NCBI RefSeq assembly: GCF_047511655.1
Contig: NC_133402.1
Span: 65,538,951 to 65,602,950 of the forward strand
Length of the DNA stretch: 64,000 nucleotides
Origin: Castor canadensis
Taxonomy: Eukaryota; Chordata; Mammalia; Rodentia; Castoridae
Direction of reading: 5' to 3'
The notes under the pieces are model-generated. The model was not told the origin of the DNA. It saw nothing but the letters and a program-made list of their open reading frames with translations, and did no database searches. This document shows, piece by piece, positions 36,907-48,700 of this stretch. Within the stretch, counting starts at the first letter, position 1. Every line of letters begins with the position of its first letter. The translations under genes and the position numbers were made by a program.

Positions 36907-37052
36907 AAGGGTCAATAAAGGTTTTCTGTACTGGGCAAGACAGTAAACACTTCAGACTGTGTAGGTCTGTGCCTTGACTATTCAACTCCGCCCTGCAGCT
37001 CCAAAGCCACCACAGACAACACACAAACAATGAAACTTTAATTCCACTCAAT
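36907..37052 (+). mobile_element. hAT-Charlie-type relic, 5' half
   Basis: AAGGGTCAATAAAGGTTTTC, CAGTAAACACTTCAGACTG, CTATTCAACTCCGCCCTG and AAGCCACCACAGACAACACA match the 5' part of the family whose 3' half is at 9128. Confidence 0.6.
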
Positions 37053-38499
37053 TTCTTTTGACATTTTCCAACCATTCTGAATTGTTAAAAAAAAAAAAAA
37101 TCATTGTTAGCTCACAGACCATACAAAAGCAGGTAACTGGTTTGGATTACATAGATTTGGCCATACACAGTCTGACCCCTGGCTCAGGGCCTACTATGGC
37201 TTCAGTCTGTGCCTCCATCTATATAACCCTAGAAATGACAAGCTTTCTCTTTTAGCGAAGCGTTCTTTTGTTTCTGTAAGTCACCAATGCCTGTCTCTGC
37301 TTCTTTCACTCAGGTCCCAAAAGTCAAAGAACAAGGAGGTCAAGAAAAGCATGAAGAACAGCCTGAAAAACAGAGCATAAAGTCCCTTTCTCATTGCTCT
37401 CCAGCTAAGTAATCTTGAACAAATGACATAACATTTCAATTCTCTACTTCATAGCCCATAAAAAAAAAAGTATGATGGCACCGACGACTTGACCTGAAGG
37501 TGGTCATGAAGATACCACCTGATATTTTGTAGGGCAGGGGGAGAGGATACATAAACTGTGCAGAAGAGCTCCCGCTTGCCACTCAGAAACAAGGCCCTGC
37601 CTGATGTTTCAGTGTTAAGTTTGTCAGGCCTGGTACGATGGGTCCCACAGGAAAAAAGGAAGTTCCCAAAGTTAACTCAAGTCCTGGAAAAAGGAGACAC
37701 TATTGATACGATGGACCAGTAATACTTTTCATTATTCTTGGAGTAGGCCTAAACTCTGCAATTCTCAGAAACTAAAAATCTCTTTGTGGTAAAAGAACAG
37801 GGTAGACATCATGAAGAGCATAAAAACGAATAAAACTCAGTCTTTCACTTCAAACACTTCATAATCTAATAAACATAACCCCTATAACACAAAGTAGGGT
37901 TGATGTGTAGAAACCAAGTGCACTAAGAAGTTAGAAAGAAAGAGAACCAAACAAAAGATCCTAAAGGAACCAGACTTCAAGAACAGAATTTCAGCAGGAC
38001 AGGCCCAGAAAGCACCTAGAGGACAAGCTTCCCTCACTCTTTATTCCAGCAGTTTCTCCAGAGAATTGCTTTCCCTCTCCACCCTGTAAATTGCTGGTTT
38101 GCATCAGTAGGTAGAGTCAAACTGTTCCTTTTCCCTTGAATGTACCACAGTAAATTAAAATCTTATAATAAATGAACATGGTTAAAAAACACTAGTCCTG
38201 ACAGAAACATCTCAAACCATTTCCTTCATTTGTGCCCCAAACCTGGTTTCTGTCCAGTTTAGTTCATAAAATAGACAAGGTGCCTCAAAAAGCACACACA
38301 AATTTTGGTTCATGTCTGGAAACCTGGTGGTAAAGACTGGGCAGGAATACAGCCACCCTTACTGTCCTGACCTAGAAGGAGACTGTCAGGAAGGATCCAT
38401 TGGGGCCTGATCTTGAGCTATTCACACTGGTGAGAAGAGCTGTGCCTGAGAAAGCTCCAGACACAACTCCTACAAATGATACTAGAACAAAATGGGGTT

Positions 38500-38770
38500 T
38501 GTTTGTTTGTATTTGTGGTGCTGAGTTTTGAACTCAGGGCTTTGCACATGCAAGAAGTATTCTACTGCATGAGTCCTGCCCCCAGCCATTTTTGCTGTGG
38601 TTATTTTGGAGACGAGGTCTCACCTTTTGCCCAGGCTAGCCTGGACCAAGACCCTCCTTTGCATTTCATGCACAGTTTTTCTGTTGAGATGGAGTCTCCT
38701 GGAATTTTTGCCCAGGCTGGCCTTGAACCTCGATCCTCCCAATCTCAGTAGCTAGGACTACAGGCATAAG
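38500..38770 (-). repeat. Composite B1+ID-type SINE, minus orientation
   Basis: GAGTTTTGAACTCAGGGC, GAGACGAGGTCTCACC, GCCCAGGCTAGCCTGG, then a second reversed B1-like unit with GCCCAGGCTGGCCTTGAACC. Confidence 0.87.
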
Positions 38771-39762
38771 AGCTTTGCTGAAAATGGTGGTTTTTTTAAC
38801 TGAAATCTTGTAGATTCTCTCCAAGCTAAGAATAAAGTGGCAGCCAAAAGGGAATCCACGCAGTTCCAGAGCACTCAGTAGATGGAACAAGCTTCTTGAC
38901 TCCAGTGAGCACACAGCACCAAAGCTGGCAAAACTATATTCCAAAACTGATGCATGTGATTCAAATAACACTTTCTCTAGGATAGTGGAAAAGTGGAAAA
39001 CCACTATAAATGTTTGCACAGACTTCCAGACCAATCTGGACAACATGAAGAGATTCCCATCTCAAAAAAAAAATGCAATGATTCTCACTGACTAACCAGG
39101 GCACGTTGACAATTAACAGCGGGAAGGCTGGCGATGATAAGAATTCTTCCTAAAGGCCTCCCAATAACCTGGACAACTCAGAGCTCCAAAGAAGGGCTTG
39201 ATATCTGTCTAATAATTTTAATTTGTAATATTTAAGGGATAAAATAAACCAGAGTTCACGATTCTGGCCACGTTATCAAATAGTGTATCTTCTGCATTTA
39301 TTAGTTTATCATATAAACCACAAGAACATCTGCTTACGAGAAGTTTATCATCCAATTGGCTACTTACTGTTGGTTCCATCCATAGCAAATTAACATTTTT
39401 TAACACTTAGAACATAACTGAACTCCCCATGCCCATCTACCAAAATAACCAGTGGATTTTATGCGTTCTTCTCCTGAATTCATGTCTGAAATTCCCCTTC
39501 TCTGATGTTACAGTCCAACTCCATGAAATTGAAAAGCTAGAGTGGGGGAAAAGCTGGTTTTGACTATAAACTTAAAGGCAAGAACCCAGGAATGTCTTCT
39601 GTAAAACATAAGAGGTGATGGTCATGAAGTGGTATAATATACACAAAAGCTGAAAAGGTCTGCTAAAAACAGCAAAGCCCTCTGAGCTTATTTTATTTCC
39701 CAGTAAAAGTTTCCTTGGGTGTTTCAAATAAAAAAATTTTCTGGGGAAGGTTTCCTATGTCT

Positions 39763-39788
39763 GCATTTGCATTTGCATTTGCATTTGC
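39763..39788. repeat. GCATTT hexanucleotide repeat
   Basis: About four tandem TGCATT units, with one more GCATTTGC 10 bp further on. Confidence 0.9.
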
Positions 39789-41041
39789 TGAAGGCATTTG
39801 CTTGTCTCTGTTCTTGATGTTATACTAAAAGAAACACTTTAAAATAAAGACAAAATTTGGTTCAAATTTAGAGTAAACACAAGGTTAGGGTATCATTTCA
39901 AACCTTGGTATACCTTACAGAAAGAAAAGCATCCTGTAATTGACAGATCAGAGGAAAGCCCAAGTTTCTCAAGCTAACAAAGAAAGCACTATTCCACAGA
40001 AATGCAGAAAGATGGGTAGCTGAGCCTGTTGAAGTTTTCTGAAACATTTAAACATTAAGACAAACTACTGCTACATGGCTTTGCTGAACTTTGTCCAAAT
40101 GTCACCTTTTGAATGTAATCCTAAAGTAGAAATTTCTGTCCTTAGGTAACGTTGATGTAGAAAAACACCCAATTAGCTTATGGTGGAGAGAAAAAAAAAT
40201 CCTAAAATGATCCACCCCCCCAACCCCTCCCCCCACATACAAAGTACATCAGCAAGTCATTGCAATGTAAGATCCAATTTCAGAAACTTGAGCACAAGGG
40301 GCGCCGAAATGGAAAACTCCAAGCATTATCTCAGGTGCATACAGTGCATGGCAGAAAACTTCGTTTAGAGAAACGTGTGGTGCGACTCTAATCTGGCCTC
40401 ACATAAAAAGTTTGTTGGACATGAACTTGATTGACTACAGTCTTTGCTGAGTTCCAGCTTCCGAACACAAGAAACAGCCAGTTTTAGGACAAGGGTGGGT
40501 AAGGAGAGAGGCTGAGACCACAGCTTCCCCTCCAAGTCCCAAAGGAGGAAAGCGGCAGCTTGGTACCCCTCGGTAGCCCTGAGGCCTTGCTGAAAACAAG
40601 CAAGATTTGGGAGCGTTGTTTTTGGCAAGAGGTAGGTGTTACCGGCTGCTTCTTGGGGCCCTGGAAGGAATGTGTCACCATCAATCAGAAACTACACTGA
40701 GTCCCGTGTTTAGGTATCAGAGGGTGTCCTGCTTGCTTCAACGTGGATAGAGCTTGCCAAATCCCAGAAAGAAGTAGAAAGAGTTGCAGAAAAGGTAAGA
40801 CCCGAGGCACCCAAAGGAAATCTCAAGTTCTGTAGGAGAACATGGGCACATTGGGTTCCCAGGAACTCCGAGTAGTCAAGGGCTGGCGTCCCCCCCCTCC
40901 CAGGGACCCATGGCTCCCCGGTGGACCGCAGTCGTGGGGAGGGGACACAGGCCTTCCGTCCCCTCCCCATCTCAAAGTCTTGCGACAAGGGCGGGAGGAT
41001 GAATGACCTGCCACCCGCGCGGGACAGCAGGGGATGCTCAC

Positions 41042-41159
41042 CTGCGGGGATGCTGGAGGGCTTCTCGGAGTCCGCACCCCGGCAAGGATCCCAGGGCTGG
41101 AGCACGAGCGCCAGCTGTACCAGCAGCAGCAGCCGGGACTCCAGCGAGCACCACCCCAT
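41042..41159 (-). CDS. PLOD2: PLOD2 exon 1, coding part (signal peptide)
   Basis: This exon encodes 39 residues plus the first base of codon 40. The ATG at 41159 is the first on the transcript and has a strong Kozak context (A at -3, G at +4); longer in-frame readings to the right begin only with GTG. Residues 10-20 form a leucine-rich hydrophobic core, followed by a PWDPCRG stretch. The expected signal-peptidase cut is after Gly28, leaving a mature N-terminus [11 protein letters not shown]. From memory, human PLOD2 has a 25-residue signal and the same [10 protein letters not shown] start, so this signal appears three residues longer. The exon ends GCAG followed by a GTGAGC donor. The split codon G|AT gives Asp when joined to exon 2. 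Confidence 0.93.
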
Positions 41160-41325
41160 CTTCCGCCCCTGGAGGGCCCACACCCCACTACCCTACAGCA
41201 GCGGACTTCTCGCGAGAGCGCGGAGACCCTCCTGTTCGGCCCCGGGCTGGCGATCGCAGGCGGAGGATCGATGCGTAAAGACGCGCGCGATGTGGAGCGC
41301 GGTGGAGCTGGGTGTCGGCGGGGAT
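41160..41325 (-). other. PLOD2: PLOD2 5' untranslated region (predicted extent)
   Basis: About 165 nt lie between the start codon and the site expected 25-30 bases downstream of the TATA-like box. The stretch is GC-rich and contains no upstream ATG on the transcribed strand. The 5' end is inferred; a CpG-rich promoter may start transcription at several points. Confidence 0.5.
41208..41217. promoter_or_regulatory. CGCG element (TCTCGCGAGA palindrome)
   Basis: This is an exact copy of the 10-bp palindrome bound by BANP when unmethylated (and linked to ZBTB33/Kaiso when methylated), typical of strong CpG-island promoters. It lies in the predicted PLOD2 5' UTR, 49 bp upstream of the ATG, so the true start site may be nearer to it than the TATA-like box suggests. 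Confidence 0.6.
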
Positions 41326-41347
41326 GGTAGGGAGCGGGGTGCGCGCG

Positions 41348-41354
41348 CTTATAG
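41348..41354 (-). promoter_or_regulatory. TATA-like box (CTATAAG)
   Basis: On the minus strand the sequence reads CTATAAGCGC, a reasonable TATA element in an otherwise GC-rich stretch. It predicts a start near 41320-41325. It lies 46 bp downstream of a CCAAT box, a normal spacing. Confidence 0.55.
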
Positions 41355-41378
41355 AGCCCCGAGGGGAGGGGAGGGAAA

Positions 41379-41388
41379 GGGGCGGGCC
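41379..41388 (+). promoter_or_regulatory. GC box (SP1/KLF-type)
   Basis: GGGGCGGGCC lies between the CCAAT box and the TATA-like box of PLOD2. SP1 is a known activator of PLOD2. GC boxes work in either orientation; this one is a perfect core match. Confidence 0.5.
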
Positions 41389-41399
41389 TCGCCCCGGCT

Positions 41400-41404
41400 A
41401 TTGG
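41400..41404 (-). promoter_or_regulatory. CCAAT box
   Basis: The minus strand reads CGGCCAATAGC, a good NF-Y-type CCAAT context, about 80 bp upstream of the predicted PLOD2 start, the usual position for this element. Confidence 0.55.
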
Positions 41405-41433
41405 CCGCCCGCTGACCGGCGCTGTGCCCGGCC

Positions 41434-41438
41434 CACGT
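41434..41438 (-). promoter_or_regulatory. Candidate hypoxia response core (ACGTG), proximal
   Basis: The minus strand reads CAGACGTGGGC, an RCGTG core as bound by HIF-1, about 110 bp upstream of the predicted start. PLOD2 is an established HIF-1 target, but the core is short and binding here is inferred. Confidence 0.4.
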
Positions 41439-41493
41439 CTGGGCTTTGCAGCCTCGGACCCTGTGTGTGCTGCGTACGGAGCTGAGTGTGGCT

Positions 41494-41498
41494 ACGTG
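41494..41498 (+). promoter_or_regulatory. Candidate hypoxia response core (TACGTG), distal
   Basis: The plus strand reads GCTACGTGTGCC. TACGTG is the most frequent form of the HIF-1 core. It lies about 60 bp upstream of the proximal ACGTG core, in opposite orientation. Confidence 0.4.
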
Positions 41499-42239
41499 TG
41501 CCGGCGCACGGAGCCTGCGGCGCAGCTGTGGCGCTGGGAGGGAGGAGCAGCCGCCCGGGTTCCTGCTTCCCACCACGGACCCTTCTGCTGCCTGCGCGCC
41601 CAGCAGAAGAGGTTCTTCCTCCCTGCACTTGGAAACCCCCTCCCCCCAGTCCAAGGTCACTGCCCATCCGCTGCTAGCTAGGCTGAAGATTGCAGGCCTT
41701 GGAAGTACAGTCCCCCCCGGCTCTGTTAATTCAGAGGTCAAGTTTCATCATCTTGTAAAAAGGAAGGCTGGGTTTTTATTGTAGTCTGTAAACAAAGTTT
41801 TTATTGTCCGGTGAACAGCGCTTCGTCCCCCATCGGTGCCAGGAGAGCCGCAGACTCTTTCCAGTAACGAGGCTTGTAAGTGCTGGGGAATGGAAGCCGG
41901 CATGGGTGAGCTGGGACTGTGCCCTCAAGAGTGATCTTCCCCTGGTCCACATGGAAAATTACTCTGAAGGTGTGTCCTCCCAGCCATGTGTGGGCTTCTT
42001 GGCGGCTCCTCACTGCCTCCACTTTTGACTGCAGTCTAAGCAGATTCCTTTTTTTTTCCTATATTGTCCTACAGTTTAGCCAGTTCATGAAAAGTGCAGG
42101 AACAAAAGCACAAATGAGAGTAAAAGTTTAACGACTTTGCCCCATACATTCCATGACATGAGCTATTTTATGGGTGAAAAGAGACTCAAACTGGTAGCAT
42201 TTTGCAAACATTTACCTAAATCTTCCCAAAATAGAAAAA

Positions 42240-42251
42240 AAAAAAAAAAAC
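42240..42251. repeat. Short A run
   Basis: A homopolymer of A after AAATAG with no recognised element in front; likely a decayed retroposon tail. Confidence 0.4.
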
Positions 42252-42614
42252 TTGAGCCAACATCCATTCAGAACTTTTGAAATTAAAAACAAAATTATTG
42301 AAAAAATCCATTATGATTAACATTGTCTAAAATTAGCATGCTATAAAGATTAGATGAACATTAAATGGCAGATTATTAATAGGGAGGGAAAACCTATAAA
42401 GAAATGTTGCCTGGGGCGTGACATTTTAGAAAAAGGAAATAAGATCCTGTGCCCAGAACTCAGTCTGTTATTACTGTGTTTTGAAGGTTTGGTCTTGGGT
42501 TTTTTTTAAAAAAAGGAAATTTGGAGAAAGTTCAGAGTAGAGTAGAAATAATTGGAGAAATGGAAAGTATGACCTATGAGAAGAATGAAATCAGGTTTAC
42601 TTAGACAGAAAAAA

Positions 42615-42825
42615 CTAAGGGATGGGGTGGAGTGTGGTCGTGAATGCCTGTGGAGAAGGATGTAGGAGGATGGCTATGGGAGGCTGCAGGGCAAAAGCAG
42701 GAGACCCTATCTGAAAAGTAAATTAAGAAAAGCCAAGAATTATGGCATGGCTCAAGTGGGAGAGTGTTTGCCTACCAAGCACGAGGCCTTGAGTTCAGTC
42801 ACAAGTAACACACACACGGCCTAAG
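42615..42825 (+). repeat. Composite B1+ID-type SINE, diverged
   Basis: TGGTCGTGAATGCCTGTGG, GAGACCCTATCTG, then GGCATGGCTCAAGTGGGAG and CCTTGAGTTCAGTCACAAG. Confidence 0.7.
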
Positions 42826-44784
42826 GAGTCTTTAAGGTGGAAATCCCAATCCTATACACCTAGGTCAAAAGCAAACAGCATCAGCCCTCAGAGTCCTAGT
42901 ATTCTGCTAAGAAGGGCTGGTCTTTGGGCTAAAGCTCAGTTTCCAGAATTCCAGGTCTGTCTCTGCCAAGTTCCTTGAACTTGACTTTTGGCTTCACAGT
43001 ATCTTCAAGAACTTGCATGATTAGAACCTGAATTTCTGCCTTCTCACACCTCCTTTGACCCCCCCCCCCATCCCAGGCATACATCACAGGTGTGTGATGC
43101 AGAGCCCCAAAACAACTGCAGGTTACTGTGACATCTCTCTTTCCTGGTTAAGAGTTCCAAAGTCAGGACTGAAAGGCTCATACAAAGCAAGCGTTTCTTT
43201 GGGATTTTCAAAATAGCCAGACACGTCAATCACAGTCTGAAAGTGCCCCAATTTTGAAACCAAATCCCTACTGCTTTCTTATATTTCCAGCTCAACCATC
43301 TGTGGAACATCTCTACTTGGACCTTCCACTGGCAGAAACTCAGCATGTCTTTGACTCATCAAGTACACAGCCCACTTCCCAGTGTGTTCATCACTGCTTT
43401 CCAACTCATGTGGCTTCATACTTTTTCTTACTTCTCTTCAACCCCCCACACACAACTGCCAATTCACAGAGTCAGCTAATCCTGTCTTTTTTTCCTTTTA
43501 ACATTTTGCCTCCACCTATCACTTTCCATTCTCATTGTCACTTCACTAACTAATGCACTCTCCATGTACCATCCTGGTGCCACTGGATCTGTTTTCTAAC
43601 TGACCACCCTCCCTGTAGATGTTCCCTGTCCAACACAGTGCAGTATACACTATTGCTAGATCCATTATATTCTTTGATTACTTCATGCTCAAACTCAAAG
43701 ATTTCATAAAGAAGTTGGGAAACAATTCAAGTCCATTAAACTAGAATTCAGATTCCTTCACTATCAAATTAAACCAGTTTATTTCATACCCAGCCAAATC
43801 AATTTACCTGATTATCTCACAAGCACACCAAATACTTTATCATTTTTATTCTCTAGAGTTTTAGCTAAGAAACATTGTCTTCATTTGATTTCCTCCAGAG
43901 GCCAATCTTGAGCCAAGAGTCAATGCACAGTGGTTGGTGAGGAATTTAAAGGAAAGAAGGTAGGTGAGGGTGAAATGACCTAGGAAAGGAAAGATGGCCA
44001 GTAGTGGATGCATTTTATGTAGTTTCTCATTTGCTGTAGACATGACCATAAAAAATTTTCCCACTAGGTTTTCTAAATGCTACCTTGTTAGCCAGCAATG
44101 AATCTATTGGGAATAGACTAATTTAAAAAAAAAATATGTATCAGATCTTACTTAGTGCACAGAATTGATGTACAATTTACCCTCATAAATAGCCTGGCCA
44201 GAGAGCAAGAGAACTGGCATGTGTACACTCTCAATGCCATCAGTCATTGATTTTAGTGACAAGGGGTACTTGTTAATTCTCAGGTGTTCCAAGCCTGCTG
44301 CTGCAATGAGGATGCAAATCTGGACAAGAAGTCTGTTGGTGTGCTCAGAAGTTGTAGATCTGAGGAGAAATGAGAGAAGAACAACAGCATAGGCTAAACT
44401 GCCATGCCTTGTTCAGGCTGTCCCTCTGTATAAAAACGGCTGACAGACCTCTTCTCCCTGCGTTGGACTAGTTTCTATCAAGCTTCAGGTGACATGTCCC
44501 ATGAGATGCCCTATTTACTTGCCCTACCTCAGCCTGGGTAGATGTTCCTACTCTTGCTCTCTATATCCTTAAGCAAACCCATCTCCTCTGGGACAGTTTT
44601 AAAATCAGACAACTTTGAAAAGTATCAGTGGAGGAAGCTCTCTTTATGGACCCTTTACACTCATGTGAAAGAGATGTTAAAGATATAAGGTAATGGGGAT
44701 ACAGAGAAAATAAATCTAGAATTATAAGGAGGAAAGGAAGGAGGAACTTGCTGAAAAAAATAGAAATCTTAAACCAGCTGAAAC

Positions 44785-45238
44785 CACCAAAACGGACTAA
44801 AGTAAAATAAAGAAAATTAGTGGAGATGAACCAATTGGGGTTATAATACACACATGCATGGAAATATCACAAGGAAACTCCCTGTGTAGCTACCTTTATC
44901 TCAAACAAGCAAAAACTGTCTTTTTTTTTCTTTTTTTCTTTTTTCTTCTACAAAATCAGAGAACAGGAGGATGGAACAGGGGGGGTGCGGGGGCTGTACC
45001 AGTGGGAAGTGGGAGGTGGCAAGGAATGGGAGTAGGAAGTTGAATACAGTGCAAACATGTGTAAAAACTTACACATGTATGTAAATGCACAAATGATACC
45101 ATTTTGAAACTCTTCCAAGAATGAGAGGAGAGCATGAAGGAGAGCAGTGGAGAGGGTGAATTCAAGTTGAAACATTGTAACAACTTTTATAAATGCCACA
45201 ATGTCCACCCAGCACAAAATAAAGAACAACAACAAAAA
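44785..45238 (+). mobile_element. L1 3' UTR, truncated
   Basis: GGGTTATAATACACACATGC, AACTCCCTGTGTAGCTACC, a T/C-rich run, CAGGAGGATGGAACAGG and AAATGCCACAATGTCC match the 15235 tail type. Confidence 0.85.
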
Positions 45239-45239
45239 T

Positions 45240-45720
45240 AAGATGTCTTGGAAGGCTGCTGAGGAGGAGGCTGTTAAGCAAAGTCCTGAAAGCAGTGAGG
45301 AAAAGAGGAGACCGTGCTGTATTGAAGGAGCTGGGCTCCAGGCAGAAGAAATGGGGCCGTGCAAAGACATTGACACTAGAACAGCTCTAGAGCAGTGTGG
45401 AAAGGCAAGCCAGCCAGCAGGGTTCAGGGACTGTGGGTAAGAGCAGTGGGAGGTGAAGCCTAAGTGTTGGTCACAAACAGATAAGCAAGTAGTGTGACAG
45501 GTGTGGACCCTCCCTGTGCCCTCTACGCCGAGTGAATTGAAAAGGGTTTGGGGTGGTTGAAAGCAGAGCAGTGACGTTGTGAAGTCAGGTTTTAAAAGAA
45601 CCAGAGTCCAGTGTCCAGGTTGGATGAAAAACTAAAGGGTGGGGAGGTGAAGAAAACGAGACCAATCTGAGGCTCAGCCCCTGCCCAAGAAAGAGATGAT
45701 GGTGGATTCAATCAGGTTGG
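45240..45720 (+). repeat. Ancient mammalian repeat, second copy
   Basis: CCAGGCAGAAGAAATGGG with CCGTGCAAAGACATTG and the later AAGAGATGATGGTGGATTC resemble the same unnamed family as 17400-18600. Confidence 0.4.
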
Positions 45721-48700
45721 CAGTAGCAAACAAAAGCCAGTTTCTGCATAAATTCTGATTGTTCAGCCTACAAAATTTGATGTTCTTAATGTGGGTGTGA
45801 GAGAGAGAGAGAAAGTCAGGAAATCTTTTTTCAATTAATATTTTTCGAGTGAATGGGAAGCAATGGTCTGGGAACACATGTAATACCATGGTAGTGGAGG
45901 ACAGAGGAAAAGTTAAATGAAATAAATGAGAAGGAAAAAAATAGAGCCAAGAACTGGAAGTGAGAGAAAGCAGACCTTTTGGGGCGGGAGGGAAAGGAGT
46001 CAGAAAAGGAACTGCTAAAGTCGGAAAATAGGAAAAGTGTCTGTGGAAGAGATGTGGGAACAGGAAAGAGCCAGCAAAGGGGCGCTCATTATGGCAGTAA
46101 GGACACAGTTGAAAGCCAAAGCTTAGATGGGAGCAGAAACCACAGTGCCAGATAAACTGAAAGGAAAAGCAGGTCATCACCAAAGTAGAGCTTCCAGGTT
46201 AATTATGCTTCTTTAGACTAAATCAGGCCTCTCCTACAGATGTCTGGGTGTGGCCTTTCTAATTTTAGGGTCACCAAGTTTCCACAAAGCTGAAACTGCC
46301 CTTTATGTGTAAGAGGTTTCTAGCAAACCTCTTGGGCCCTTGAAGTTTTCTTTTTAAATTCTTTAAGCTGTAATTTGAGGGGAATGATTGATCAGGTGAC
46401 GTTTTCCATATTAAACATCCTTTCAAACAGAACCAGCACAGAAAATTAAGTGACTTACACACATGCTCAACAAGATAGAGTTCTTCACCAACAAGACCAG
46501 TTGTCACAGGAAGCATGAGTTTTCTTCTGAAGGTTTGTACTTTTTGGTTTTTTATTTGTCATTGGGGAAAAAAATAGCACCTGTTTTTCCCATTATAAAT
46601 CCTGGTCTACTACATTCAACACTTCTAGAGTAAATTTGATTGCAACTTTGATTATATGTTTTAGTCATTTTAGCATAGTTATACGGAATCTTCCTTAGGT
46701 AGATATGAGTTGTAAAATCCTTGTTCCTTGGAAAATGATGTCAGATGTAAAAGTAATGTTCCAGCCACATTCCAGAAGGAAAAGTAGGTCGGGATTGCAA
46801 AGACAGACATATCTGTCTTCAGAAGTCTTCAGCACACAAGTCTTCAGAAGATGATTCTCGCAGATGTTTTGTGACTAGTCGAAACGATTGGGACAGAGCT
46901 GTCTAGGCCATGAGTCACCCTACAAGGTCAGCAGCAGACATTAGTGGTGTTTGCATTCAGTCTTCCAGACATGTTTTAGTGAAGTTCCATGCAACAACAT
47001 ATTTGTTGACAAAGGTAACAGCAGAGTGACATTAATCGTGACTAGCCACAATGCACTGGCATATTTTCCTGTTCCACAGTAGCTTCTAATGATTTTTTTG
47101 GCTCTCTGCTCTGACAAGTCCTCATTCTTCTGCCTCAGTGCTGTTCACAGGAACATTGTCCTGAAGCTGTTGAAATTTGTGCCAGGGAACATCCTCTGCA
47201 TGTGAGGAGTGGCTGGGAGTTGTTAGATAGCCTAGGTTGGAAAGGAAGCCAGCTGAGAATCAGCCAAAATCACTAAGAAAAACATCTCAGAAACTGCCTC
47301 TGGAAATCAAGGAAAAAACGTGCCTAACTTGCATGGATCCAGCAAAGTATTAGGTTTTCTCTTATCCTAAACTAGTACTCACTTTTTTATCCTGCTTTAT
47401 ATTTGAAACTCTTAGTCCTTTTTTTTTTTAGAGATCTCTAAGTTGTCATAAATAACAGACCCCAATTAAACTTTGATTGACTCCTTGTCCTACCCATAGT
47501 ATCAAGAACCAATCTCTCAGTAACTTTTGAAAATATTTGGAGTCTCTCCTCAGCAAAAGCCAGGCTCATGTTATCACCAGATCTTCCTCAGTCAGCCCTG
47601 ACTCCATGCTCTGCTCCATTCCTGATAGCCACATCGTTTTATTTCTCTGTGACTAAGAGTTTCCTCTGACACCTTAAGTCAAGTGTCTTAGTCATGATTT
47701 TGGTTCTCTGATAGCTTGATTTATCTCAGACTGAGAGCTCATTTTAACATCACATAAATATCCAGAGTATGGAGTCCTACAGCTTCCCTGAGCCTTGGAA
47801 GCTTCTATTGGCCTCCTGCCTGCAGAATTGCATCACCTGCCACTGAGTGTTTCTTTCCATGTCTTGCTCCTTGCTAAGGGTCCTTTGACTCTGGTCACCT
47901 TCATTCTGACAGAGCTGGTTCCAGTAGACCTAAACTTCACAAACATTGATAACGAGTGTTTAATTCAGGCAGAATAATTTGAGTAAAATAATTGCATTAT
48001 GATGTCATTTGGTGAGCTTGGCATGGGTACTTCCTCTTCCAGTTGGACTTAGAGCCTAGCTGAGAAAAGAGATCATTATATAATATAAATGAATGTAAAT
48101 AAGCATAATGTTAGATGTTATAAAAAAGAACAGAGAGGAATAAATAACAGAAAATGATAAAGTTTTAGTCTTAGGGAAATGGATATTTTTCAGGTATATG
48201 ACACAAAAACACTGACACTTCTTAACTATCATTCCTAAAATCTGGGATTTTGTGGCAAACACTATAGAAAATATTTTTGCAGTAAAACTGAAAGAGAATG
48301 TACTTGAAAGGGTGTGCCAATTGAGAAATTACAGTATTGGCCAGTGTGCCATCTCTGCCTGGCCAAGTCTGCACGCAGCGCCTCAGAAGTATGTGTTGTC
48401 TACTGCAGAGGAGTTTCCATTACAGGTTTCCAAGAGGCAAACTTTGCGTCAGGTATAATTTTCTGCATTGCAAGCACAGATGACGCAGCACAGAACCCTT
48501 CAGTGCTTTGAAGTTTGCTGTGGTGATCATGCAGCCCTTTCTCTTGCATTTGAAATGTTCCTTGAACTCCCTGCAGCTTTGCAGTTTTTGAGGTTCTCTG
48601 ACATTATCACCCCATCACTCGGGCTTCAGAAGGTAACCAGCCATTGGGTGACTACTCTCTAATTTTCTTTTACTTAATCACAGTGATTTTTGTTAATTAC

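Larger units (their letters stand above)
40840..41560. promoter_or_regulatory. CpG-rich promoter region of PLOD2
   Basis: CpG is frequent here (for example the alternating CG runs at 41281-41290 and 41339-41348) and rare in the rest of the window. The region covers exon 1, the 5' UTR and the proximal promoter. Its limits are judged by eye. PLOD2 is known to respond to hypoxia through HIF-1 and to TGF-beta through SMAD3 and SP1; motifs that could serve the first and the SP1 arm are annotated separately. Confidence 0.8.

Noticed and set aside
40710..41041. Extension of the PLOD2 exon 1 frame to the left, giving a 149-residue reading from the same ATG.
   Set aside because: The frame passes through a consensus donor at 41041. 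The known protein continues in exon 2, and residues beyond the donor have no resemblance to the family.
41349..41784. Overlapping GC-rich open frames on both strands upstream of PLOD2.
   Set aside because: Stop codons are rare in CpG-rich DNA; no domains, signal peptide or splice context support them.
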